A stretch of 64,000 nucleotides of DNA from contig NC_091014.1 in NCBI RefSeq assembly GCF_041296385.1, positions 18,017,578 through 18,081,577 on the forward strand. The letters run 5' to 3'. The stretch comes from Aphelocoma coerulescens (Eukaryota; Chordata; Aves; Passeriformes; Corvidae). The notes under the pieces were generated by a model that worked only from the letters and a program-made list of their open reading frames with translations, ran no database searches and was not told where the DNA came from. The position numbers and the translations under genes are program-made. This document shows, in pieces, positions 1 through 10,600 of the stretch (its first letter is position 1; each line of letters opens with the position of its first letter).

Positions 1-75
1 CAAGGAATAACACCCCCCCCATATTTGTGTCATAAAAACTGGCATTTTCATATCAGAAATAAACTTTAATATGTC

Positions 76-81
76 TTTATT
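76..81 (-). promoter_or_regulatory. Possible polyadenylation signal AATAAA
   Basis: The plus strand reads TTTATT, which is AATAAA on the minus strand, about 180 bases past the stop of the candidate terminal exon at 263-516. The hexamer is common by chance in AT-rich DNA, so it only supports the exon if transcripts end here. Confidence 0.15.
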
Positions 82-262
82 TCTCTAACTTGTTTTGCTT
101 ATGTTTTACTGCTGTGTTATTTTTACAGTATCACAGACATGCAAGACACTTCATAATCCAGTTTCACACAGTCCTAGACTAAAAGCTCTTGCAGTCTAAT
201 GATAGACCAAGTCATTGGTTGTACAGGATACACAGAAATAAAGATGTATCTGCTTCTTTTTG

Positions 263-516
263 TTAATTATCCAGATTCCAGGGAGTAGGATAAGGAGGAA
301 AGCCCTCCAAGCTTCGTTGTACTCTCAGATAAGGTGGAAGTGGAAAATTGGAATTTCCATCCACTTGTTTTAGACTATGTCTTTTGAGAGTTTCAGCGGT
401 TCCTCTGGCATCCTTCCTAGATGGGCATACACAGAGAACTTCCACCCATGCTCATCCCTTTTGAGAGGGCAAGGTTCAGCCCCAATTGAATATGAAGGGA
501 AATGTATCAGTCTAGA
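263..516 (-). other. Candidate 3'-terminal exon region, unidentified protein
   Basis: Two overlapping open frames on the minus strand look more protein-like than their AT-rich surroundings. Frame 1 runs from a good acceptor (pyrimidine-rich tract ending in cacag, with the AG at 518-517) to a stop at 372-370. It gives about 48 residues, including HGWKFSVYAHLGRMPEEPLK. Frame 2 can start after a second acceptor (ccatctag, AG at 420-419) and ends with TAA at 265-263. It gives about 50 residues ending in a proline- and aromatic-rich tail, FPPYPTPWNLDN. An AATAAA signal lies downstream on the same strand at 81-76. I do not recognise either peptide. The two frames could be alternative exon ends, one exon broken by a frameshift (a pseudogene), or chance in a GC-richer patch. 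No upstream exon can be linked to it. Confidence 0.22.
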
Positions 517-519
517 CTG

Positions 520-2379
520 TGCATCACAAAGGAGAAATAAATTCTTATTTGTGATTGGAAAAAAAATTAAATATTTCAGATAAAGAATAAAAGTTTGATT
601 TTTTTTAAAGAAGGAAAGGTCTACTGTTTTTTTTTTAATTTGTACTAGAGTGTTATTGATGCACTGACTAGCAGCAGCATTACAATAACAGCCAATAGAA
701 ATAATCACCTATTTTCTCTCCAATTCTATCACATAACAGTTTACAAAATTGGAAAAATCAGTCGTCCTGACCTTGAGAATAATTGTATTTTTTTTTTAAT
801 ATATTTTTAAAGCTTACTGTCTGGGGTATATCTAATACAGATTAAAATAATTTAAGAACAGGCTTTCCTTGGTAGGATAGATGTCTTATTCACAAAGCAG
901 CAAGCATATTTTAAATTTCAGGCTTCAGCTTTGCATGTATTACTGAATTTTTAATTTTGTTAAGCATAAAACATGGAGGTCTTGCTAAGAATATTGACGA
1001 ATTCTGAGCAGCTTTTTTAAAGTAAGTAGTTACCCTGGACTCAGTATTGATATTCTTGCTTTAACAGCCTTAATTCAGAATTTTGATGTAAGTTTTGGAA
1101 GTCTAATCATTATATATAAGTATGAAGCCAAGGGAAATGCCAGCCTTGGAAGATGGAGAGGAAGGCTGCAGTGATGAGTGTAGGTCCCAGCATTGCCCTG
1201 CCCAAAATATATATGAACCAGCTTCAATTTCATCTGGTCCCGTACACTGACACATCCCCCTTCTGGCTTGCTATTCCTTTATGTGGGGCGAAACCTGATG
1301 GGATCCCTCTAGGAGGGCCTGTTGCCTGTCTGAAGAGCATCAGCAATTTGCTCCCAGCTGGAGTTCAATCTTCCTTCAGAAGACAAATCATGCTATCCAC
1401 AAAGTGCCTGGAACCCAATTTTATTGTGATCTGACTTTGTGAAACTGGATCAGGAACATATCATGTTTTAGCTAATAATATCAAGGTTTTCTCTGCTCAT
1501 TTCATCTCAGAGATGTTCAGAAGCTCCCACAGATGTCTGTCTCTTTTAATCTGTATTTTTGTATAGATTCTATCTGAATTTTTATTTTCAACTGCAGGCA
1601 GCCTGCTTAGTAACTTCAATCTGAATGTTAGAAGCTCCTTGTTGAAGTGGTGGGCAGCAGGCAGATAAACTGCCCCACAATCATGGGGCAGGAGGACATT
1701 TGGGTTTAAAATAGCTGGGTAGGTCTTCACTGTTAGAAAATACTGCTGGGCTTTTAGTACCAGATTTCCTGAAGAGCAATTCTTAGACTCTTTATGCAAA
1801 TAAACTGGGTTCTGCAATTTTGCATTTGTCACATGTCAGAAGTGGAAGGAAGTCTTGGTCTATATGAATATTTTAAGTACCTGACCTCTGTTCATTTGAA
1901 CACACATCACACTTTAATTTTTGTGATTTCACCATCCTACACTAAAAAGTGCTGAGTTAGTGTTGTCTTCCTTTACCAGTGATATGAACTGCATTATCTG
2001 CATGTTGGTGTAAAGCCCCAGACTTGCTTGATGAGTTTCTTAAAGGGGTTAAGCTTTTTTTATACCCTGAGGCAGGGGCACAGGAGAAACATGACATTCT
2101 CAGGAGGTCACACAACAAACTTTACTTTAGAGAACTCAAACTTTACTCAAACTTTAGAAAATAAGGGTACTTGGCAAATTTTAAAGCAAATATTCAATCG
2201 AAATAAAGCATTTCACATGGCATTGACTTAGAAACCTCTAACCCATCTAAATTTAAGTTACGCAGATTTCAAGAGGAGGAAATTAGGAGAAGGGAGAGCA
2301 GGGTGGGAGTGACAGAGAAAGATTAATAATCGCTGCTTGATTTCCAGTGCAATTACAGCTACTATAAAATCCAAATTCT
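520..2379. other. AT-rich non-coding stretch
   Basis: No recognisable gene or repeat family. A moderately GC-richer patch at about 1120-1440 contains a 93-codon open frame (1153-1434, plus). It has no recognisable domain, no convincing splice context and no homologue I can name. The rest has T-rich runs (for example around 600-640 and 788-800) and ordinary intron-like or intergenic composition. Confidence 0.6.
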
Positions 2380-2600
2380 AGGCTGTGCCCCCGTGTGCCT
2401 TTGTGCAATTGCTTTTATCAGCTTTGGTTTCCTGGGCCGTTCCCCTCCAGGTGGGGCCTCCGGTGTACCAGTGGCTGACAGCCATTCTGGGCTGGACAAG
2501 AGGCTCCAGGGGATGGGCTGTGCAGCATGCATGCCCTGCTTTCCACAGAACTTGCCCTGTCTCCTGCTCTTTAAGGTAACCTGGAGTAAAGCTAATTTTG
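2380..2600. other. GC-richer island of unknown origin
   Basis: This 220-base patch is clearly richer in G and C than its flanks. It has acceptor-like (cccctccag near 2450) and donor-like (aag|gtaacc near 2573) sequences, and frames stay open on both strands (2385-2579 and 2393-2620 plus; 2362-2613 minus). None of the translations resembles a protein family I know. It could be an old transposon fragment, a conserved non-coding element, or a non-coding RNA exon. Confidence 0.25.
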
Positions 2601-3775
2601 AATCTCTTTGCACAGTTTAGGATCTTTTGGTTAATGTTGCTGGAAACAATATATATATACTGAGTATCACATTGTCTTCAGTTCTGCAGGCACCATGCAT
2701 AGCATGAGATTTTGTTTTCTGGTAATTATATTGTATTTTTCATATTTATCTCTGTCTTATATATATATATAGATCTTGTTTCTGTATAAATATATAGTAA
2801 ATATAAAATCCCTTTATATTTCTATTATTATGTGGCATTGGAGTGAATAAATTAGGAGCTGAAAGGCCAAACCACAAAACTCTTCCCCAACATGTAGTGC
2901 TTCTGCTCCAAAATTACTTTCCTGGTGAAGGATGACTTTGCAAGTAAAAAAGCCTTGCTGTTGTACAAAGTTACCTAGCAATTGTAATTGTCCTAAGCTG
3001 TTAATTATACCCATGGGAGTAGTTTCCAGGACAAGCCAGAGGACTCAAGTCAGGTTTAAACCAGTGTAAGAGCCCATCCATCTATTACAATGGCTAAACT
3101 AATTTATTATGAATTAAGTGGTGCCAGTTCTTTGTGTCGGAAATTCTAAAATGACATTGTGTTCAGTGTGCAAACAAAGATTATGGAAAGGTTTCTGTAC
3201 TTGAAGCAGTTTTTGCTTCTCTTTCAGATGTTGATGACTATATCTGGAACATGAACATGGGTCTAGATCCTATTATAGAATTAATAAAAAAGCCTACCCA
3301 GACAGAGAGACATGATTCCTATCTTGATATTTTTATAATTTAAGGTTCACATACTTTAACCTCTTAGCCAAATTAGGAATGCTATTGTAGCTAATGAACC
3401 TGTTTCCTTGAATTTGGATTTACCGGATCAGTACTCTTTTGGATAGCTAGATATAATAAAAAAATAATGGGATCAGTGCAGTGACAAGCTTCCCGTAAGA
3501 AAGAAATTTGAAGAAGATGTTCAGATTCGTGTAAGAGTAATTTGAATTCTGAAGTTCTTTGTATTAATGTTTTCCCTTTTTTTCCTAAGTTTTTATATAA
3601 TAATTGCTTTAAATAGTGTACTTTTCACTGTAATCTACTAATAATCTACTGCAGGCTTTTATTTGGAATAGAAAGTTTTATATGAAAAAGACAAACTGCA
3701 TCTCAGTTTGCATTGGATTTTTTTCTGTACTCTGAGTTTTTTTAAATTTTATTGTGAACTGTTAACATAAAGTGT

Positions 3776-3854
3776 TGGTTTTTGTTTTTTGGGTTTTTTG
3801 GGGGTTTTTGTTGGTTTGTTTTTGGTTTTTTTTTTGTTTTTTTTGTTTTTTTTT
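3776..3854. repeat. G/T-rich low-complexity tract
   Basis: About 80 bases made almost entirely of T and G, with runs of T separated by GG, GGG and GGGGG. It belongs to a set of similar tracts in this window (also 6014-6060, 20361-20463 and 51410-51483, and their A/C-rich complements). Confidence 0.85.
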
Positions 3855-4143
3855 GCATTGAGTTTGCCTATTAAAATAATGAAAAATAACATTCCTGGGC
3901 TTTTGATTTCTGACTTAATATCATAATATGATAGGATTTAGAGGTGTGACATCATGTTAGAGTGCTTCTGATAGCTTCAATATTTAACCTAATTTTGGAG
4001 TATTTTTCAAAATTATGGAACTTCACTTAAATGTTAATTTGCACAATATTTAAGGTTCAAATTTTCAATTACTAAGAATACTGTGCCTACACATAGTATT
4101 TTCCATGCATGTTGAGATTTTTCTGTACTGAAAAAGAGTTGAT

Positions 4144-4181
4144 TAAGATATTTAAACATAAATAAGATATTTAAACATAAA
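4144..4181. repeat. Tandem duplication, 19-bp unit x2
   Basis: The unit taagatatttaaacataaa occurs twice back to back with no mismatch, so the duplication is either recent or conserved. Confidence 0.9.
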
Positions 4182-5212
4182 TGAAAAATTGCAAAAAAGT
4201 TATGTATGATAATATCAATTATGAAAATTCATCAGAGTATATATATATACACGATAAGCATAAAGAATAAAAGAGGTAAAGATTGAATTTAAAGCAGTAT
4301 AAATTTCTGGTGATGTCTGTGAAAGTGAGTTTTAAGAAAATTATGAGAATATTAGTAAGTATGCTCAAATGTAAATAAAATGGATTATTAGAAGAATTTT
4401 AAGAATTTTGATTGAGACATTTATTTTTTACGTTCCTAGAGTGTACCCTTATGATGTAAAGCTGAATCCACTTGAATGGTTTTTGAAAGATTTTGCCAAC
4501 TGAAAAAAATAATTATTCATGAGAATGGAAGTCGGGTAGATAGTCCTTTCCCTCTCCTTACCCTATCCCTCTCTTACGTATCTCTTGCATCCCCTGATTC
4601 GAACAGAAAAAGCTTCCACTGAATACTAGAGTATGCTTTCTACAAAGTTGTTTGTGTCCCAGATTTGTTGACTCTAAATACTGTATGATATCAGCTAGAA
4701 AATCAGCTACAGTCTTGGTGTTCAGCAATCTGCAGCCCTGATAGCCATCTGTGTCCATAATACTTTCATTAACAGGATGTACTATCATCACACCAGAATT
4801 TCATTATGCTGCAGAGGCACAGTGGCTGAGTAAGGAGAGATAACCAGTAGCTTATAAGAGTTGCATTAAGAACAGTCATAGGCATTTTGAGAAAAATAAG
4901 GCATAACTACCTCTGAAGGCCTTTCCTGTTTTTTTTTTAAGATTATCAGTAGCTACTGAAACCAAATTTTTGTGGGGTTTTTTTGATATATTTTATAAGG
5001 ATTCTTTATCTACCAAAGTATTTAATCATTGATCTCAAAAGAGCATTACTGATACCTGTTTGAGGGATAGATTGCATAGTTTCCATTTTCTGGTAGACAT
5101 TCAATAGCAGAGTTGCAGATGTATCATGAATAAAGATCTTTTCTGAAAATGGGCTGTTGCTTCTGGATTCATCAACATAAAAAGAAAATAACACTTTCCA
5201 TACCCTCACTGG

Positions 5213-5231
5213 AAAAAAAAAAAAAAAAAAA
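5213..5231. repeat. Poly(A) run, 19 bases
   Basis: An uninterrupted run of A. I see no processed gene copy or SINE body immediately upstream that it could be the tail of. Confidence 0.9.
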
Positions 5232-6013
5232 GTCTGTGAGATTGTTCAGTAGCCTATTTACACTGGTTCTCATAAAGACGTTTTAGGAAGAATAATGATG
5301 TATTCATAATTTAGTTTACCGTTGCTATATTCTTTCATCACCAAAAGTATATCACATCCTGTATGACAAAATGAGATTGGCCCATGTCAAAAACTTTGAC
5401 TTCTTTGGTCAGTCAAAATTAGGAAGTTTAGAAAAAAATTGATACATCTGTAAAAGCTGATTGACAAGATTCTTGTTACTGTTTCTCATGGCTGCCACGG
5501 TAGTGTGCAAGGACAATCACAGTCCTTTATTATGCTGAACACTGTAGAAACTCAAAATAATAGTTAATCCCCTTCCTGAAAAATTAAATAGAAATAGGAT
5601 GGGAAAAGGGCCAAAACTTACTAGAAAAATATGAGACCAAATAATCTTGTTCCGTGCTTGTTCCATTTCGTTCATTTCTGTATGGTGTAGAGGAATTAAG
5701 TTGTGCTGAGAGCTGATAGAGCCAGATGAAAACAATTTATGATGGAGATTGTGAAGGGGATGCAACCATAGAAAAAAGCCCTGAGAGGTGTGGGTATACA
5801 GACAAGCATGCGTAAGAGAAGGAAGAGTGAAGGGCCAGAGCAAGTCAGCACAGAGTAGAGGAAGTCCTATCAGCATTTAAACAACATTTTTGAGCATCCA
5901 AAAATCTTTTCTTTTGCTGTTTATATATGTACTTACATTAATTTCAGGATATTTTCCTACATTGTAGCTTTTGCATGATGTTTACTTTTTGAGGTTTGCT
6001 TTATTTTTACTGG

Positions 6014-6060
6014 CTTTTTGTTGGTTGGTTGGTGTTATTTTATTTTTGTTTTGTTATTTT
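6014..6060. repeat. G/T-rich low-complexity tract
   Basis: T runs with a (GGTT)n core (ttggttggttggtg), followed by a T-rich tail with scattered A and G. It shares the GGTT core with the tract at 20361-20463. Confidence 0.75.
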
Positions 6061-6650
6061 AGTAATGTAATTGGATGCTGGACTACTGGACATAAAAAGA
6101 AGCAAGAGTTTAGAAGAAAGAAAGAAGACATAGAGGGACATAGAGGATGAGGAGAGGGTGGAGTCAAGGACAAGAAGCTAAACACTCTGGCCTGGTTAAG
6201 TAAAATTAGAGGTTGGCTAATGAGGTGAATCAAAAGGCAATACAGAGGAACTGAATAATTGCAGTGGTAATAGCATGCCTTTCCAAGTGAGTAAAAGCTG
6301 TAATTAGCTCTGAATTTAGCTGAAATAAAAAGAACAGGTATAGATTCACCTGAAGATAGAAACAGAAGCCCATTTTGTTCTCATATTTGTGAGGGATGGT
6401 AGAACCTGAACCAGGAAGGTGAAACAGAAGTTAATATTGCTATATATCTATGAATATATACTTACTTTTGCCTTCCCCTGAGCTGCTTCTTAATTTTTTA
6501 GTATAAGAAATATAGTGTTTGTTTTTACCAATAATGCATGCCTAATCAGATGGATTAATTAAACTCCTAAAGGAAGACATTAGTAAACTGGTTGAGTTAG
6601 TCCTGTTGCTCAGTTCCTCAATCTTCATCACTTTTCTTACAAACCTATAG

Positions 6651-6823
6651 ATATTCATTGATTATTCATCCTCTTATGAAAGGACCTGGAAATACTACCC
6701 ATCATCTAAAACACAAGATAAATATGCCTGCTGTCCAGAGTTACTTGACATCCAAATTGGTGTAGGACTTCTAATTGCATTTCTTTTCTTCTTGTGTTCA
6801 ATGATAAAGAATCAAATATTTTG
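6651..6823 (+). other. Candidate internal exon with membrane segment
   Basis: A 173-base interval stays open in one frame from an acceptor-like site (cttttcttacaaacctatag, AG at 6649-6650) to a donor-like site (ttttg|gtgagg at 6823/6824). It would encode about 57 residues: a polar stretch containing ERTWKYYPSS, then CCPE, then a hydrophobic run IGVGLLIAFLFFLCSMI that could span a membrane. The frame stops just after the donor if it is not used. I do not recognise the protein. In T-rich DNA, chance frames often encode hydrophobic runs, so this may well be spurious. There is no partner exon that I can join to it. Confidence 0.12.
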
Positions 6824-9646
6824 GTGAGGAAACCTTTTCTTCTGCAAGTAACTGTTGTGCAGAGGTTTCTTCAGCTACTTTTCTCTGCCATTTATCTTGG
6901 GTAGACTGTTCAGACCAGGGTACCCTTCTTCTTTTGTTGCAAAGTAGTTAATCATATTTCTAAACATAATGTGAATTAAAATATGAAAAAATCTGTTCCT
7001 GACTGCTTGTGTAGTAGGACAAGGACAGTATAGATAATGTTTTCATAGCCATTCATCTTCTTGACCCATTTTTATCCTCATTGTATGCTTTATATATATG
7101 TATATAATTGTTTTGGTTTAAAAAATATGGATAGCTCCTGAGCTTCATGAGACAAGGTGAGTGGATGGAGTATTTAGAGTGGAGAAGACTGAAGTATGCT
7201 CAGTGTCAGAACAGGTGAAATAGAAGATGTGATACTAAATATCTCATATGGAGAGACAGGTAATTTAATAGCAAATTATTTGCAAGTTTGCCATAATGAG
7301 AGAGGAGCTACATCTCACATCTGCTTCAGATTAAGTGTTTGCTTGCTGATAAGTCCAGAATAGTTAATCAAATGCTATAATCCATTATTCTTCATCCTTC
7401 TTCCCCTGTTGTAATAGTGAGTAATGATCTTGTCAGGAGTTTGCAACTAAGTTCACAGAAGTCTTATTGGTGAGGATTGAAGAGTGTCCAGTACCATATT
7501 CCATTGGCTTACACGGCAAAGTTAGAAGATGGCAGCTCTCCATAGTCCATTATCCTGTTGTGCTGGAGACAAGGAAGCTAACAAGGGCAGCAAGAATTTA
7601 GCAGTATTCTCTTAACACTGCTGCTTTCAAACAACTTACTGGTAAAGACACTGCATCCCCTGATGGGCCTTCAGCCACTTGATTGTCTCTTCAAAGTCTT
7701 CAAAGTTTGTTGTGTCAGTAAATATTGTATTAAGTCCTTAATTCTTTAATGTCTGTTGTTGTAAACAATGGTTCACTTTTCCTGTGGTGCTCATAATTTT
7801 GTATGTGTACATATATGTACCTGTCCTCATGAGGTGTTCCACTAATTAGGCCTTATTTGTTCCTTTCTCTGAACACTTCTTTTTCAGCATCTTTTCAGTT
7901 TTAAAACTGCCTAGGTAGGTACTGTGACTTACGTAGCTTTTCAATGGTGTGGGTTTTTTTTTTCTTCCTGTTTTGTTCTCTGTTCTTTTCTTAGTAACTT
8001 GTATCGTTCTGCTTCCAGTTCTGACAGTTACTGAGCCCTGGCTTGATCTTTGAAACGTTTCTGGTTTGATTTCCAGATCTCTCTCTGAGATGATAATAGC
8101 TAATTTAGAGTCCATTCCTGTATATCTATAGCTAGAGCTACTTTTTTTCCATGTGCATTACTTTGTTTTTATTGACATTGGATTTCAGCTGCCAGTTTAT
8201 CATCTGATTTCACAGCAGTATAAGATCTCTTTGCAACTTTCACAATTTTCTTTCTACCACTCTAGAATAATTTATTGACATCAGCATATACACCTCACAG
8301 TTCCAGCTCAGTAAAAGCTGCAGCATCACAGTTTCCTGATTTTGGACATTCTAATTCCTGTTAATCTGTATTTGTGTTGTTTATTATCAAACTTAACACT
8401 AAACAAGTTTTACAATTTGCAATTTTCTCCAAGTAAGACTATTAGACTCCAGGCTGTCCTTGGCTTTTTTTTTAATCTACTCTTTCTGATCCCCATGCCC
8501 CTTTGTAGGGATGCAAAACACAGAGGGAACATGCCTATGATAAGAACATATAACATAAAGAAATAATATCACTCACTGTTGTTTAAAAAAGGAAATTTCT
8601 GTTGGGTTGCAAATTGTCAGTATACTGGGTCTTCTTGCCAGTCTGATGTCAGTAGTCAATTGCTTTTGGAAAATTTCTTTTTATTGTAGAATAATCAGTT
8701 GACTTTTCTTGCTAGCACTTAACCTGATTGCTTTCCACATTATGATTTTTTAAAATTTTTCCTTGTAATTTGTTTTTTTTCCATAATGAAAGCTTTAATT
8801 TATTTCAAGCTGCAAACTTGTTATTACTATTGAGAGGTTGGAAATGTAAATGAGACTGCCTTTTGCATCTAGTATTTGTTCATGTAAATTCACAAAAAAA
8901 ATGTGCACTGCCTGTATGCAAGAATCCTTTACCCTTAGTAAAAATACTATACCTGGCAATTTGTTAGTTACAACATGAGTCGCAGTTCAAACTCTTAGGA
9001 GTCAAAATTGTTTCTTTTGTCTTAGGTCAAAATACACTAAAACAGTAGGATATTTTACCATCAGCAAAGTTATAAATAATCTCACAATCTATTAAATGCC
9101 CTTGTAAAATAATTGAATGCAAATCTGAGGTTCTAGCCAAAATCACTTCTGACCTCATATCTCTAATATGGCATGTTGTCATGTTCATACAAGCTGAAGA
9201 GAATAGTTATTTTGTCAGCTTATTTACTTTGGGGTTTGTGTGTAACACATTAAAACAACTCTCTGGAGATCATCTGTCCAGAAAATAAGCAAAGTTTCTG
9301 ATTAGTCAAACATTAAAATATATTCTGGGATAAGAGACAGAAGAAAGGTTCAGTTTGGGAATTCATATTCTTAAAAAGTTGTCCTTCCTTGGCATCCTAA
9401 AACTTTTTGGTTTATTGTTGATTATTTTTTGTGGGTTTTTTTAATCTAGATTATGCTTTTTTGGCATCTGTATTGTAGAAGAACATTCTTTTAATTCTAT
9501 TAGAGTAAAATGCAAGTTTTATTGATGTATAGGTGTTTCATTCTTCATTCTCACTGGATTTTTGTGCTCCTGTTCCAGATGTTTAGGTGCTAAGTGCTTT
9601 TATGTTCATTACTGAACGAGTGCTAGAAAAAGTTGGTTTAGTTTTG

Positions 9647-9686
9647 TTTGAAAGAGAAGCTTTGAAAGAGAAGCTTTGAAAGAGAA
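9647..9686. repeat. Tandem repeat, 14-bp unit, nearly 3 copies
   Basis: The unit tttgaaagagaagc is present twice in full and a third time for 12 bases, without mismatches. It is a short young minisatellite. Confidence 0.9.
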
Positions 9687-10582
9687 TATAAAACCTATTA
9701 CCTTTGAGGTATCTTCATTCACTGCTGCTGATTAGCAAAGATTAATAGTATTTTAAATTGTAATTTAATTAGATCTATCAAATAATTCAAACAGGAAATT
9801 AGTTCCTATGTATGCAGTTAATGGAATTGAATGTCAAGCTCATTATACGGCATTAAAATTTTGCCAGATTTAGGATAGCTTTAAGAAGAAATACTTGAAA
9901 TAGTTGGGATTCACAGCACATATAGTGTCTCTGCCTTCAGGCATAGCCTAAGGCTCTGAACATTTTTAGCAAGTGGAACTCTATTAGAATCCATTTTCAT
10001 AAATAAAAACAGAATTTAAGTTATTCTTCCCAGGGATTAGCTATCTGGGACTATTCAGGAATGTATTTATATTAGTGTTAATTTCCTTAGCATGCTAATT
10101 TGATTTTATTTCACATTTATATGCTCAAGTACAAACTCCTCCAGGACCATCCCTATGTCAATCAGCACATCCAAATTCTTTTGGTTCCATTTAAGCTATG
10201 CTTGAAAGAAATTTGCAGAAGTAGATCTATGAAGTATTTCCAAGGGATTTCATTTCTCAACAGTTAGCTTTATGTTTGCTATCCATATTAACAAAGTAAC
10301 ATAATCACATATCCCTATAAGCTTATCTTAAGTTTACATATGAAGTTAGAAAATATGAGTCTCTTAAGGCATTACTAGAATAGCTTACATTTTATAGCAG
10401 ATAGGAAATATTAGTCCTATGAATTCTCTTCCAACTATTGTGTCTTGGTAGAAATCCCTTCACAATTCCATTTTTCCAGCAGTGAGGATGATTTGTACAG
10501 GATACAGTTAAGTTTCTGCCTGAACATTAGTCTGGATATCAAGCACTTTTTTTCTTTAGCAGATATATTTCTTTTGTCTCTC

Positions 10583-10600
10583 TTTTTTTTTTTTTTTTTT
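10583..10600. repeat. Poly(T) run, 18 bases
   Basis: An uninterrupted T run preceded by a pyrimidine-rich stretch and followed by 'aggtga'. It resembles a splice acceptor by composition, but no open exon follows. Confidence 0.85.

Larger units (their letters stand above)
2621..6650. other. AT-rich non-coding stretch with simple repeats
   Basis: No gene recognised. It contains short (TA)n runs (2758-2771, and a palindromic one at 4237-4250), a G/T-rich tract, a 19-bp tandem duplication and a poly(A) run, listed separately. A minus-strand open frame of 119 codons (5517-5876) has no recognisable features. A purine-rich stretch lies around 6090-6180. Confidence 0.6.

Noticed and set aside
1153..1434. 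93-codon plus-strand frame in a GC-richer patch
   Set aside because: No recognisable family and no Kozak or splice support. The frame may simply reflect fewer AT-rich stop codons in this patch.
4237..4250. Palindromic gtatatatatatac
   Set aside because: It is an ordinary (TA)n microsatellite; palindromy is trivial for this composition.
5517..5876. 119-codon minus-strand frame, one of the longest
   Set aside because: It has no domain, no splice context and histidine/leucine-rich low-information content. This length is expected by chance in 64 kb.
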